DNA of 64,000 nucleotides from Pseudomonas sp. MIACH (lineage in GTDB: Bacteria > Pseudomonadota > Gammaproteobacteria > Pseudomonadales > Pseudomonadaceae), in NCBI RefSeq assembly GCF_001269925.1, contig NZ_LHVO01000017.1, positions 62,001-126,000 of the forward strand. The letters run 5' to 3'. Positions 15,346 through 24,157 of the stretch are shown piece after piece. The notes under the pieces were generated by a model. It was not told the origin of the DNA and did no database searches. It saw only the letters and a program-made list of their open reading frames with translations. Position 1 is the stretch's first letter, and each line of letters starts with the position of its first letter. The translations under genes were made by a program, and so were the position numbers.

Positions 15346-16671
15346 ATGAAAACCTTGCGCATCGGTTCCGGTGCCGGCTATTCCGGCGACCGCATCGAAC
15401 CTGCCGTGGAACTGGCCGAACTGGGCGATCTGGATTACCTGGTGTTCGAGTGTCTGGCCGAACGCACCATCGCCCTGGCGCAACAGGCACGCATCAGCGA
15501 CCCGCAGGGTGGTTATGACCCGCTGCTCAGTGAGCGCATGCAGCGTGTGTTGCCTTACGTCGGCCGCCATGAAGGGCGGCGCCGCCTGCGGGTGATCACC
15601 AATATGGGCGCGGCCAACCCGGTGTCGGCGGCGGTCGAAGTGCGGCGGATTGCCGATGCGCTGGGCTTGAGCCTCAAGGTCGTGGCCGTGGTGGGCGATG
15701 ACGTGCTGGACGTCTTGCGCCCCGAGCAGGTACTGGATAACGGCCAGACCGTGGGCTCACTGGGCGCGCGGGTGATTTCCGCGAATGCTTACCTGGGCGT
15801 CGACGGCATTCTTGATGCCTTGCGCGCCGACGCCGATGTGGTGATCACCGGGCGTGTGGCCGACCCGTCGCTGTTCCTTGCCCCGCAGGTATTTGAATTC
15901 GGCTGGGCGGTGGACGACTGGCAGCGCCTGGGGCGCGGCACGTTGGTCGGGCATTTGCTGGAGTGTGCCGGGCAGGTCAGCGGTGGTTATTTTGCCGATC
16001 CTGGCTTTAAGGATGTGGACGACCTTGCGCGCCTGGGTTTCCCGTTGGCCGAGATCGATGCCGACGGTGAGGCCGTGATTACCAAGGTTGCAGGTTCCGG
16101 TGGGCGGGTCAGCCGTGCCACCTGCACAGAACAACTGATCTACGAAGTGCATGACCCTGCGGCGTATTTGACGCCTGACGTGACGGCCGACTTCTCCCAC
16201 GTGGGGTTTGTCGAAGAGGCCGTGAATCGCGTTCGCGCCCAAGGGGCGGGTGGTCGCGCACGGCCCGAGCAGTTGAAGGTGAGCGTTGGCTACCTGGATG
16301 GCTGGATTGGCGAAGGGCAGATGTCCTACGGCGGCCCCGGCGCGGTCGCACGGGCGCAGCTGGCGCGGGATGTCGTACTCAAGCGTTTGGAACTGATGGG
16401 CGTGAAGATGCAGGATGTACGCGCCGAACTGATCGGCATGGACTCGCTGCACGGTCCACGCAGCAGCGTGGAGCCCTGGGAAGTACGCCTGCGAGTGGCT
16501 GCCCGCTGTGAAGAACGCAGCGAAGCGGTGCGGGTCGGCAATGAAGTGGAAACCCTCTACACCAACGGCCCGTCCGGCGGCGGTGGTGCAAGCAAGAGCG
16601 TGCGGCAGGTAGTGGCGGTGGCGTCGTTACTGCTGCCCCGTGACGCGGTCAACCCGAGGATCGAAGCATGA
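15346..16671 (+). CDS. AtuA-family (DUF1446) protein
   Basis: A 441-aa protein of the acyclic-terpene-utilisation AtuA/DUF1446 family. Supporting segments are RIGSGAGYSGDRIEPA at the N-terminus, ITNMGAANP near residue 84 and VITGRVADPSLFLAP near 165. Members occur in catabolic operons and their reaction is unsettled. It lies between the CitMHS transporter (1 nt) and the small AtuA-C-like protein (ATGA overlap), which together normally make up one functional unit. An acyl-thioester or hydroxy-acid catabolic role is inferred from this context only. Confidence 0.8.
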   Translation: MKTLRIGSGAGYSGDRIEPAVELAELGDLDYLVFECLAERTIALAQQARISDPQGGYDPLLSERMQRVLPYVGRHEGRRRLRVITNMGAANPVSAAVEVRRIADALGLSLKVVAVVGDDVLDVLRPEQVLDNGQTVGSLGARVISANAYLGVDGILDALRADADVVITGRVADPSLFLAPQVFEFGWAVDDWQRLGRGTLVGHLLECAGQVSGGYFADPGFKDVDDLARLGFPLAEIDADGEAVITKVAGSGGRVSRATCTEQLIYEVHDPAAYLTPDVTADFSHVGFVEEAVNRVRAQGAGGRARPEQLKVSVGYLDGWIGEGQMSYGGPGAVARAQLARDVVLKRLELMGVKMQDVRAELIGMDSLHGPRSSVEPWEVRLRVAARCEERSEAVRVGNEVETLYTNGPSGGGGASKSVRQVVAVASLLLPRDAVNPRIEA

Positions 16672-16994
16672 AACTGCACACGCTGGCCCATTCCCGTACC
16701 GGCGACAAGGGCGATACCTCGAACATTTCGATCATCGCCTATCGCGCCGAGGATTATCCGTTGCTGCGTGAGCAGCTCACGGCCGAACGCGTGGCCGAGT
16801 TTTTTGCGGGCTTGCTGGAACCTGGCGCTGCGCCGGTACGGCGTTATGAGTTGCCCAACGTGCAAGCGCTGAACTTCGTACTGCCGGGGATATTGCGCGG
16901 CGGCGTGACCCGCTCGCTGGCGCTGGATGCCCATGGCAAGTGCCTCGGGTCAGCGCTGCTGGAACTGGACCTGGATTTGCCAACATCCAACTGA
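16668..16994 (+). CDS. small AtuA-C-like (ferredoxin-fold) protein
   Basis: A 108-aa protein with the conserved start KLHTLAHSRTGDKGDTSNIS, typical of the domain found at the C-terminus of AtuA proteins or as a separate small subunit. The ATGA overlap with the DUF1446 gene implies stoichiometric synthesis, so it is probably the second subunit of the same enzyme. It is followed immediately by a hairpin repeat (16994-17025) that probably ends or protects the transcript. Confidence 0.78.
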   Translation: MKLHTLAHSRTGDKGDTSNISIIAYRAEDYPLLREQLTAERVAEFFAGLLEPGAAPVRRYELPNVQALNFVLPGILRGGVTRSLALDAHGKCLGSALLELDLDLPTSN

Positions 16995-17025
16995 ATGTGG
17001 GAAGGGCCAAGCTCCCTCCCACATT
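16994..17025. repeat. intergenic inverted repeat, family A copy 1
   Basis: AATGTGGGAAGGG and TCCCTCCCACATT form an imperfect hairpin directly after the AtuA-C-like gene. The same arms recur at 20993, 32559 and 52056. Confidence 0.75.
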
Positions 17026-17042
17026 GGATCTCAGCAGGTCTG

Positions 17043-17414
17043 TCAGATCGCCGCGAAACGCTTGTCCAGGTAATCGATGATCACTTTGGAGTCATACATC
17101 CAGGTGGTCTGGCCATTCTCTTCGATGCGCAGGCACGGCACCTTGATCTTGCCGCCTTGCTCCAGCAGGGTCTGGCGGTCCTGCTCGTTGTTCTTCGCGT
17201 CCTTCAATGCCACCGGCACATTCAGGCGGTGCAGGGTGCGGCGGGTCTTCACGCAGAACGGGCAGGCGTGGAATTGATACAGGGTCAGGTCCTTGGCCGC
17301 GGCGTTCACCTGGGCCTGTTGTTCGGCAGGGCGCTGCTTTTTACGCGGGCGGGTAAGGAAGTCGCCGGCGATGATGACGTGGCCGAGGCCCACTCGAAGT
17401 GCTTTGACGAACAT
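17043..17414 (-). CDS. glutaredoxin/GST N-domain protein with N-terminal hydrophobic segment
   Basis: A 123-aa protein. A short hydrophobic N-terminus (GLGHVIIAGDFL) and a basic, Gln-rich linker lead into a thioredoxin-fold domain with the redox motif Cys51-Pro-Phe-Cys54 (YQFHACPFCVKTRRTL) and the cis-Pro region KVPCLRIEENG. It ends SKVIIDYLDKRFA, as in GST N-domains and glutaredoxin-like YfcG relatives. It probably reduces glutathione mixed disulfides at the inner membrane or in the cytoplasm; the partner is unknown. Confidence 0.8.
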   Translation of the reverse strand: MFVKALRVGLGHVIIAGDFLTRPRKKQRPAEQQAQVNAAAKDLTLYQFHACPFCVKTRRTLHRLNVPVALKDAKNNEQDRQTLLEQGGKIKVPCLRIEENGQTTWMYDSKVIIDYLDKRFAAI

Positions 17415-17471
17415 GGCTGAAACCTCTTGCCCATGAAGAAGGGGCCGCAGCTTACCTTAATTCTGCGGGCG

Positions 17472-17499
17472 AAAAAAAACCGGCGATGAACGCCGGTCT
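17472..17499 (-). terminator. intrinsic terminator of folE
   Basis: On the minus strand a stem ACCGGCG/CGCCGGT with a five-base loop is followed by eight T residues, just downstream of the folE stop. Confidence 0.85.
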
Positions 17500-17515
17500 T
17501 TTCCTACGCAGCCTG

Positions 17516-18061
17516 TTACTTGATCAGGCTGAGGAATTCGCTGCGGGTGGCCGCGTTTTCGCGGAACTCACCCAGCATCACCGAAGTGATCATCGACGAA
17601 TTCTGTTTCTCCACACCGCGCATCATCATGCACATGTGCTTGGCTTCGATCACCACGGCCACGCCCAGGGCGCCGGTCACTTGCATTACGGCATCGGCGA
17701 TCTGGCGGCTGAGGTTTTCCTGGATCTGCAGGCGGCGCGCATACATGTCGACAATCCGCGCGACCTTCGACAGGCCCAGCACTTTGCCGCTCGGGATATA
17801 CGCCACATGCGCCTTGCCGATAAACGGCAGCAGGTGGTGTTCGCACAACGAGTACAACTCGATGTCCTTGACCAGCACCATTTCGCTGTTGTCGGAACTG
17901 AACAAGGCACCGTTGGTGACTTCTTCGAGTGTCTGTTCATAGCCGCGGCAAAGGTACTGCATCGCCTTGGCGGCACGCTTAGGCGTGTCGAGCAGGCCCT
18001 CGCGGGAGACGTCCTCGCCGAGTTGGCCGAGGATCGCGGTGTAATTCTGTTCCAGGGACAT
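17516..18061 (-). CDS. folE: GTP cyclohydrolase I
   Basis: A 181-aa FolE that converts GTP to 7,8-dihydroneopterin triphosphate, the first step of tetrahydrofolate synthesis. The zinc ligands are visible: Cys73 and His76 in [10 protein letters not shown], and Cys144 in [34 protein letters not shown] carries the conserved substrate-binding segment. The ATG at 18061 gives the usual compact length; a longer in-frame start at 18136 adds 25 residues unlike the family. It is followed by its own terminator. Pseudomonads often carry more than one folE copy; this is the zinc-dependent type I. Confidence 0.95.
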   Translation of the reverse strand: MSLEQNYTAILGQLGEDVSREGLLDTPKRAAKAMQYLCRGYEQTLEEVTNGALFSSDNSEMVLVKDIELYSLCEHHLLPFIGKAHVAYIPSGKVLGLSKVARIVDMYARRLQIQENLSRQIADAVMQVTGALGVAVVIEAKHMCMMMRGVEKQNSSMITSVMLGEFRENAATRSEFLSLIK

Positions 18062-18139
18062 GAAACTACCTGTGGGATTTTCGCAAAGCGCAAGGTTACG
18101 GTGGCCGACACATCGCTGCAAGCCTGACGATGGCACTTG

Positions 18140-18697
18140 TTACTCGTCGCGCCCTTCCATCATCGTGCGCTTGAGCATCACATACACCGCACCCGCCCCA
18201 CCGTGGCGTGCCTGGCACGAGGTAAAGCCGAGCACCTGGGCATGCTGGCGCAGCCAGGTGTTGACGTGGCTCTTGATCATGGGCTTCTTGCCGTCCAACC
18301 GCACAGCCTTGCCGTGGGTGACGCGCACGCAGCGGATTTCGAACTTGGTGGCTTCGGCAAGGAAGGCCCACAGGGTTTCCCGGGCTTTTTCCACGTTCAT
18401 GCCATGCAGGTCCAGGCTGCCTTCGAACGGGATCTGGCCGACCTTGAGCTTGCGCATCTGGCTTTCCTGCACGCCGTCGCGGGCCCACATCAGCTCGTCT
18501 TCGGGGCCTACGTCGATGACGAACTGGTCCGACAGGCCATCCACGGTGGTGGCGTCGGTGCGCACGGTCGCGGCTTGGCGCAGTTTGGCAATCTGCGCAC
18601 GGTCGGCCTTGGGTTTGCCGGTGTCAGCGCGATCATGCTTGATCGGCTTGACGCCGCGCAGCTCGTTTTTGAACAGGGAAAAATCGTCGTCTTGCAT
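18140..18697 (-). CDS. Smr-domain protein (SmrA/B-like)
   Basis: A 185-aa protein with a charged N-terminal half and a C-terminal Smr domain. LDLHGMNVEKAR (~residue 95), RCVRVTHGKAV (~122) and GGAGAVYVMLKR (~165) are the conserved segments. Smr domains bind or cleave nucleic acid; the E. coli SmrB relative cleaves mRNA at collided ribosomes. GGAGG lies five bases before the ATG. It is transcribed toward folE with 78 nt between them. The close relation to small stand-alone Smr proteins is clear; the exact substrate is not. Confidence 0.88.
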   Translation of the reverse strand: MQDDDFSLFKNELRGVKPIKHDRADTGKPKADRAQIAKLRQAATVRTDATTVDGLSDQFVIDVGPEDELMWARDGVQESQMRKLKVGQIPFEGSLDLHGMNVEKARETLWAFLAEATKFEIRCVRVTHGKAVRLDGKKPMIKSHVNTWLRQHAQVLGFTSCQARHGGAGAVYVMLKRTMMEGRDE

Positions 18698-18772
18698 GTC
18701 AGCCTCCGCGAAGGGCGGGCAGTTTACCTAAATCGCGGCGGCCAGGGCGCTGGAAACGCTATCTATGCGCCA

Positions 18773-19093
18773 TCAGTCGTGCTTTTTCATCAGGTGCGAG
18801 GCGATGTTCAGCGACAACGGCTGACGCATCTTCCGGCGGCTGCGACGCCACAGCCACACGCCCAGCCACAGCACCAGCAAGCCAATGCCCAGCAGGAGGG
18901 CAGAGCCACCGGGGCTGGCATTCAGTTCGCCAAGGGCCGGTGAGTGACCAAACAAACCGGCGCCACCGGCACCTGCCAGCAGCACACCTACAATCGCCAG
19001 CAGCGCGGCAATGCCGGCCACCAGGCGCAGACGCCAGTTGCTCGGGCCCTTGGGGCGCAAGCGACGAGCGTCAAAACCATCGGATATCTTCAT
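18773..19093 (-). CDS. small two-helix membrane protein of unknown function
   Basis: A 106-aa protein. The start at 19093 is chosen because GGAGGAAAGG precedes it. A basic N-terminus is followed by two hydrophobic helices (about residues 17-40 and 61-82, the second LLLGIGLLVLWLGVWLWRR) and a basic cytoplasmic tail. The loop between them (GELNASPGG) is probably periplasmic. I do not recognise the family. It is co-oriented with the Smr gene 75 nt downstream. Confidence 0.6.
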   Translation of the reverse strand: MKISDGFDARRLRPKGPSNWRLRLVAGIAALLAIVGVLLAGAGGAGLFGHSPALGELNASPGGSALLLGIGLLVLWLGVWLWRRSRRKMRQPLSLNIASHLMKKHD

Positions 19094-19234
19094 TCCGACC
19101 TTTCCTCCAGGGTATCGGCCCTTCGACCGGAAGATACACAGGTTGTTCCTGTACCAGAGGCAATTGCAGCAAATGACAGGCATTTGCGGATGAGCGGAGC
19201 CATAAACACGTCGCGCCGCTCATCAGAAGGACGA

Positions 19235-19825
19235 TCAGATCAGATCTTTGGTCAGCGCGAGGGTCGCGAAGTTGTCAGCCATGATGGCCATTTCGGTCTG
19301 CTGTACGTGCTCGGCACTCAGGACGCCGCCTTTGCAAGGCAGGTCGCGGGTGGCGCAGGCGTCTTCCACCAGGGTGCAGCGAAAGCCCAGGTTCTTGGCG
19401 GCGCGCACGGTGGTGCTGACGCTGGAGTGGCTCATGAAACCGCAGACGATCAGGTCCAGGGAGCCTAGGTCCTGCAGGTGTTTTTCCAGGCCGGTGCCGT
19501 GGAAGGCGCTGGGCAGCAGCTTGTCAACGATGGTTTCGTCACCTGCGGGTTCCAGGCCGTGGATGAATTCGCCGCGCTCGCCCTGGGGGTCAAACAGGCC
19601 GCCCACGGTGCCAAGGTGGCGCACATGCACGATCGGACGCCCGGCATTGCGTGCTGCGGCGACCAGTTGCTTGATGTTGCCGACCGCCGCGTCCATGCCT
19701 GAGAGCGCGAGCGGGCCACTGAGGTATTCCTTTTGGGCATCGATGATCACGAGGGTCGCATGGCCAAGGTTGGCTGCTGCGTAACCACGACCGCTGAGTT
19801 GAAACATCGTCTTTGGAACGGACAT
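19235..19825 (-). CDS. isochorismatase-fold (cysteine-hydrolase-like) protein with Ser in place of catalytic Cys
   Basis: A 196-aa protein. AGGAG lies seven bases before the ATG at 19825. The fold is clear: VIIDAQKEY gives Asp29 and DKLLPSAF gives Lys102. The nucleophile segment, usually G-x-x-T-H-x-C-V, reads CGFMSHSSVSTT, so Ser135 occupies the Cys position. True isochorismatases such as EntB and PhzD also lack the Cys and cleave a vinyl ether; amidohydrolase members need it. It is therefore unlikely to act as a standard Cys-dependent amidase. It is divergent from prmB. Confidence 0.85.
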   Translation of the reverse strand: MSVPKTMFQLSGRGYAAANLGHATLVIIDAQKEYLSGPLALSGMDAAVGNIKQLVAAARNAGRPIVHVRHLGTVGGLFDPQGERGEFIHGLEPAGDETIVDKLLPSAFHGTGLEKHLQDLGSLDLIVCGFMSHSSVSTTVRAAKNLGFRCTLVEDACATRDLPCKGGVLSAEHVQQTEMAIMADNFATLALTKDLI

Positions 19826-20064
19826 TCTGGGGCTCCTGTGAGGGGGGCTTTTGCGCCATTGTCCACTGGCTGAGCGGTTCTGTGAATCGCTACTATCGTA
19901 AGGTACGCCGTTGCTGGCGTGCAGCCATGTCAAGGGGGGCAGATGTTTAACGGAATGATGGCGATTTGGATGAAATCCGACGTACGGCGGCAGGTTTTCG
20001 TACATCGTCGGTACAGGCGAAGGCTGTTAGAATTGCCAGTCGTTTTTTCCAGGAGTCTGCCCCC

Positions 20065-20973
20065 GTGATCACTTCCCGCCTGCGCACCTTGCGCGACCAC
20101 ATCCGTTGGGCTGTCAGCCGTTTCCATGGGGAAGACCTGTTTTTTGGCCATGGCACCGACAATGCCTGGGACGAAGCCCGGCAATTGGTGCTCGGCGCCT
20201 TGCACCTGCCATGGGAAATTGCCGACAGCTATCTCGATTGCAACCTGGAAGAAGAGGAAATCTCTCACGTACAGCGTTTGCTGCATCGCCGTATTCATGA
20301 ACGGGTGCCCACTGCCTACCTGCTTAAAGAGGCGTGGTTCTGCGGCATGTCGTTTATCGTTGACGAGCGCGTTCTGATTCCGCGTTCCCCCATCGGTGAG
20401 CTGATCGAAAACCGCTTCGAGCCTTGGCTGGCCCAGCCGCCGGCGCGCATCCTCGACTTGTGCACCGGCTCCGGCTGCATCGGCATTGCCTGCGCCTACG
20501 AGTTCCAGGACGCTGAAGTGGTGCTCGGCGACTTGTCCTTTGAAGCCCTGGAAGTGGCCAACCAGAATATCGAGCGCCACGGTGTCGACGAGCGCGTGTA
20601 CACCGTGCAGGGCGATGGCTTCGACGGCCTGCCGGGCCAGCGCTTCGACCTGATTGTGTCCAACCCGCCGTATGTGGATGCCGAAGACTTCGCCGACATG
20701 CCGGACGAATACCAGCACGAGCCGGAGTTGGGCCTGGCCTGTGGCGACGATGGCTTGAACCTGGTGCGGCGCATGCTGGCCGAGGCGGCGGACCACCTGA
20801 ACGAGAAGGGTTTGCTGATTGTCGAGGTGGGCAACAGCCAGGTGCATGTCGAGGCGTTGTACCCGGAAGTGGACTTCGCCTGGCTGGAATTCCAGCGGGG
20901 TGGGCATGGGGTGTTCATGCTCACGGCCGAACAGTGCCGTGAACATCAGGCAATCTTCGCCGCTCGGGTTTAA
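20065..20973 (+). CDS. prmB: ribosomal protein uL3 N5-glutamine methyltransferase
   Basis: A 302-aa SAM-dependent methyltransferase that modifies a Gln of ribosomal protein L3. The start is GTG at 20065 with AGGAG nine bases upstream, matching the family length. Motifs: [14 protein letters not shown] (SAM site, ~residue 130), the catalytic SNPPYVD (~202) that holds the Gln side chain, and the N-terminal HemK-like helical domain. It lies about 2 kb upstream of aroC, as in other pseudomonads, but two minus-strand genes intervene, so it is not in an operon with it. A hairpin repeat follows its stop. Confidence 0.95.
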   Translation: MITSRLRTLRDHIRWAVSRFHGEDLFFGHGTDNAWDEARQLVLGALHLPWEIADSYLDCNLEEEEISHVQRLLHRRIHERVPTAYLLKEAWFCGMSFIVDERVLIPRSPIGELIENRFEPWLAQPPARILDLCTGSGCIGIACAYEFQDAEVVLGDLSFEALEVANQNIERHGVDERVYTVQGDGFDGLPGQRFDLIVSNPPYVDAEDFADMPDEYQHEPELGLACGDDGLNLVRRMLAEAADHLNEKGLLIVEVGNSQVHVEALYPEVDFAWLEFQRGGHGVFMLTAEQCREHQAIFAARV

Positions 20974-20992
20974 CCAGCCTTACAGAACAAAC

Positions 20993-21024
20993 AATGTGGG
21001 AGGTGGCTTGCCCCCTCCCACATT
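20993..21024. repeat. intergenic inverted repeat, family A copy 2
   Basis: AATGTGGGAGG and CCCTCCCACATT flank a short loop 20 nt after the prmB stop. The position between two convergent genes suits a bidirectional terminator or REP-type element. Confidence 0.75.
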
Positions 21025-21043
21025 TTGATTGCATTCCAGCCGG

Positions 21044-21850
21044 CTACCGGTGCGTGGCAATCCAGATCAACAACCCTGCCTGAAACACGGTAAACGCCAC
21101 CAGGCAGGTGATGGTAAACCGCAACCCGCTGTCCTCACGCTTGAACTTGGTGACCTTTTCTTCTTCCTTGCGCAGCTTCACTTCCTGCTCCAACAGGTTG
21201 TGCTCGGCCTGTTGCAGCATCTGCGCAGCTTCAAGGATCTCCACAAACTGCACCTTCTCGGTGTTCCAGCTGTCCAGCACATCGCTGACCTTGCCGGGCT
21301 GTACGTTGCCCTTGAGGTGTTGCACATCGGCGTAGGCCACATCGAAACCCTGGACGCGCAGGAAGTGATCGCGGCGCAGGCGTGTGGCTTCGTTGAGTGC
21401 GTCCTTGTTGGCCAGGTCGACGCCGTCGACGCGGTAGTGTGACCAGTTCTTCTTCGCCCATGCCGCGGCTTGGGCCACCAGGAAGCGACCGATGCCACGG
21501 TTGGCCGGTTCGATTTCCAGGCTGTTGCCCGGGCCGAAATGCACGCGATGTTTATCGTGATCCACCCAGATATCCAGGTGGTTCTGCTCGCGGCGAACCC
21601 GCTGCCCCGGCAACTGGATGACCATGCGCAACAGGCTGTGGTGTTTGTCATTGCGCTCGGCATAGCCGAACTGCACGAACCGCAACGGTCGCACACCGGT
21701 GGCGCGGTCGGTAGCCAGTGGGGCCAGGCGCAGCATCTTGAAATGCTCGGCCTGAACCTCCGCCCACGGCAGGGGAGCCGCGTCGACGGCCTCGGTTTTT
21801 TCAGCCGGGGTGTCGGCGGTCGGTTCCGGTGTTGCTTCAGTGGTTGTCAT
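21044..21850 (-). CDS. GNAT-like protein with C-terminal coiled coil and membrane anchor (unknown function)
   Basis: A 268-aa protein. An acidic, Pro/Thr-rich N-terminus (~28 residues) precedes a folded region containing NRGIGRFLVAQAAAWAKKNW, which resembles the acetyl-CoA loop (R-x-x-G-x-G/A) of GNAT acetyltransferases. A charged helix rich in Glu/Lys/Gln follows (about 205-245, probable coiled coil). A single hydrophobic segment TCLVAFTVFQAGLLIWIA ends the protein, so it would be tail-anchored in the inner membrane. I do not recognise a characterised homologue, and acetyltransferase activity is a weak inference. Confidence 0.65.
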   Translation of the reverse strand: MTTTEATPEPTADTPAEKTEAVDAAPLPWAEVQAEHFKMLRLAPLATDRATGVRPLRFVQFGYAERNDKHHSLLRMVIQLPGQRVRREQNHLDIWVDHDKHRVHFGPGNSLEIEPANRGIGRFLVAQAAAWAKKNWSHYRVDGVDLANKDALNEATRLRRDHFLRVQGFDVAYADVQHLKGNVQPGKVSDVLDSWNTEKVQFVEILEAAQMLQQAEHNLLEQEVKLRKEEEKVTKFKREDSGLRFTITCLVAFTVFQAGLLIWIATHR

Positions 21851-21949
21851 GCGGTGTGATCCTGTCCAAGCCCTGCCAGTCGACAGTCTTTTTGCTGTCG
21901 ACCCTGGGCTTATCGGCCGCTTTCTGCAGGACTGGAGGCAAATTGTCGC

Positions 21950-22912
21950 TTAACGGGGTTGAAGTCCGTCGATAAAGCGCACCAACCGGCTGCCCAACTC
22001 AGCGGCGAGAGGCAATTGTGGGTCATTGTAGGAGGCCAATTGTTGCTTTACATCGTTGGGCACGATGCGCATGACGTGGTTCATGCCTTCGATCACGGTC
22101 AGTTCGGCATCGGGCTTGGCCCTTTTCAGTTGCTGAGCGTCGCCGACACCTACCTGAATATCGTTGGTGCCTTGGATGATCAATGCGGGCATGCGCAGTT
22201 TCGCAAAGGCTGCTGAAGGGTCGGCGCGAAACAGGCTGATCAGATAAGGCTGCACGCTGGGTCGGAAAATGCCCTCCAGCGGGCCTGGCACATCAGCATC
22301 CACCTGGCCGGCCTTGAGGTGATCGAGGATTTCATTGCTGCGCAGCAGCAGGGCAGGTGGCAGGTGATCGGCCAGTTGCTGGCGGATCACCTGATCCACC
22401 GGGCGGGCGCTGCCGGACAGGGAAATGACTCCAGCCGGGTCGAGTTGGGGGGCGGCGAGGGCGGCAACCAGCGCGCCTTCGCTGTGGCCCAGCACAATCA
22501 GCGGGCCCATGCGTTTATCGGCCTTGAGCAATTTGCCCCAGGCCACCGCGTCGGCCACGTAGGCGTCGAGGGTCAGGTTGCGTTCGTCGGGTGTGGCGGC
22601 CAGGCTGGCGGCTACACCGCGCTTGTCGTAGCGCACGCTGGCGATGTTGTGCCGGGCCAGCACCCAGGCAAGACGCTTGAGACTGTCATTGCGTGCGCCG
22701 TCGGCGCTGTTGCCGTTGCGGTCGGTGGGGCCGGAGCCGGCGATGATCAACACCACCGGCACCGGCTTGTCGGACTGCGGCAACAACAGCGAGCCAAACA
22801 GCTCACCGCTACCGGTGTCCAGGCTGATCGGGCGTTGCAGTACGACGGGGGAGGCGGCGTGAGCCACGGCGGTAAACAGGGTGAGGGTAAACAGTAAAAC
22901 TCGTAGCATCAT
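21950..22912 (-). CDS. secreted alpha/beta hydrolase
   Basis: A 320-aa protein beginning with a signal peptide (MLRVLLFTLTLFTAVAHA, cleavage likely after AHA) and so probably periplasmic. Hydrolase features: IIAGSGPTDRNGN (oxyanion region), VLGHSEGALVA with the nucleophile Ser, IIQGTNDIQV with the acid, and GMNHVMR with the His. The layout matches the serine-aminopeptidase-like/dienelactone-hydrolase group that hydrolyses small esters or thioesters. It is divergent from aroC across 143 nt. The substrate is unknown. Confidence 0.85.
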   Translation of the reverse strand: MMLRVLLFTLTLFTAVAHAASPVVLQRPISLDTGSGELFGSLLLPQSDKPVPVVLIIAGSGPTDRNGNSADGARNDSLKRLAWVLARHNIASVRYDKRGVAASLAATPDERNLTLDAYVADAVAWGKLLKADKRMGPLIVLGHSEGALVAALAAPQLDPAGVISLSGSARPVDQVIRQQLADHLPPALLLRSNEILDHLKAGQVDADVPGPLEGIFRPSVQPYLISLFRADPSAAFAKLRMPALIIQGTNDIQVGVGDAQQLKRAKPDAELTVIEGMNHVMRIVPNDVKQQLASYNDPQLPLAAELGSRLVRFIDGLQPR

Positions 22913-23055
22913 CGCGCCATTATTCGGGAGGTGCCGGTTGGACCCATGTCGACCGGTAAGGTTTCGAGGATGAACTAGTCGATTAGCCTGCGTATACTGG
23001 CCGCCTTAAGTTATTACGGTTGACTTGATTCAACTGATTTCACGGAGCGCTCTGC

Positions 23056-24147
23056 ATGTCCGGCAATACCTTCGGCAAGCTGTTCACTGTCACCACCGCG
23101 GGCGAAAGCCATGGTCCGGCGTTGGTCGCCATTGTCGACGGCTGCCCGCCCGGCCTTGAGCTGTCCCTGGAAGACCTGCAGCGTGACCTCGACCGTCGCA
23201 AGCCCGGCACCAGCCGCCACACCACCCAACGCCAGGAGCCCGACGAAGTCGAGATCCTCTCCGGCGTGTTCGAAGGCCGCACCACCGGTTGCGCCATTGG
23301 CCTGTTGATTCGCAACACCGACCAGAAGTCCAAGGACTACTCGGCGATCAAGGATCTGTTCCGCCCGGCCCACGCCGACTACACCTACCACCACAAATAC
23401 GGCGAGCGTGACTACCGTGGCGGTGGCCGCAGCTCGGCCCGTGAAACCGCGATGCGCGTGGCCGCCGGTGCCATCGCCAAGAAATACCTGGCGACCCAGG
23501 GCATCGTCATCCGTGGCTACATGAGCCAGCTGGGCCCGATTGAAATCCCGTTCAAGACCTGGGACAGCGTGCAAGACAACGCCTTTTTCTGCCCCGACCC
23601 GGACAAAGTGCCGGAGCTGGAAGCCTATATGGACCAGTTGCGCCGCGATCAGGATTCGGTCGGCGCCAAAATCACCGTGGTCGCCGAAGGCGTCAAGCCA
23701 GGCCTGGGCGAGCCGATCTTCGACCGCCTTGACGCCGAATTGGCCCACGCGCTGATGAGCATCAATGCGGTGAAAGGCGTGGAAATCGGCGCCGGTTTCG
23801 CCTGCGTCTCCCAGCGCGGCACTGAGCATCGCGATGAGCTGACCCCGCAAGGTTTCCTCAGCAACAACGCGGGTGGCATCCTCGGCGGCATTTCCTCCGG
23901 CCAGCCGATTGTTGCGCACCTGGCACTCAAGGCCACGTCGAGCATCACCACCCCAGGTCGTTCGATCGATGTGCACGGCAACCCGGTGGACGTGATCACC
24001 AAGGGCCGCCACGACCCGTGCGTGGGCATCCGTGCCACGCCGATTGCCGAGGCGATGATGGCCATCGTGCTGATGGACCACCTGCTGCGCAATCGCGGGC
24101 AAAACGCCGATGTGCGCGTGAGTACTCCGGTGCTGGGCCAGCTGTGA
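23056..24147 (+). CDS. aroC: chorismate synthase
   Basis: A 363-aa AroC that turns 5-enolpyruvylshikimate-3-phosphate into chorismate, the last common step of aromatic biosynthesis, using reduced FMN. Family signatures are present: [18 protein letters not shown] at the N-terminus, [16 protein letters not shown] in the middle, and [13 protein letters not shown] sequence with [17 protein letters not shown] near the C-terminus. CGGAG is well placed before the ATG. Length and sequence are complete and ordinary. The next gene (MFS) begins 10 nt after the stop, so they are probably co-transcribed. Confidence 0.97.
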   Translation: MSGNTFGKLFTVTTAGESHGPALVAIVDGCPPGLELSLEDLQRDLDRRKPGTSRHTTQRQEPDEVEILSGVFEGRTTGCAIGLLIRNTDQKSKDYSAIKDLFRPAHADYTYHHKYGERDYRGGGRSSARETAMRVAAGAIAKKYLATQGIVIRGYMSQLGPIEIPFKTWDSVQDNAFFCPDPDKVPELEAYMDQLRRDQDSVGAKITVVAEGVKPGLGEPIFDRLDAELAHALMSINAVKGVEIGAGFACVSQRGTEHRDELTPQGFLSNNAGGILGGISSGQPIVAHLALKATSSITTPGRSIDVHGNPVDVITKGRHDPCVGIRATPIAEAMMAIVLMDHLLRNRGQNADVRVSTPVLGQL

Positions 24148-24157
24148 CGGCGCGGCG

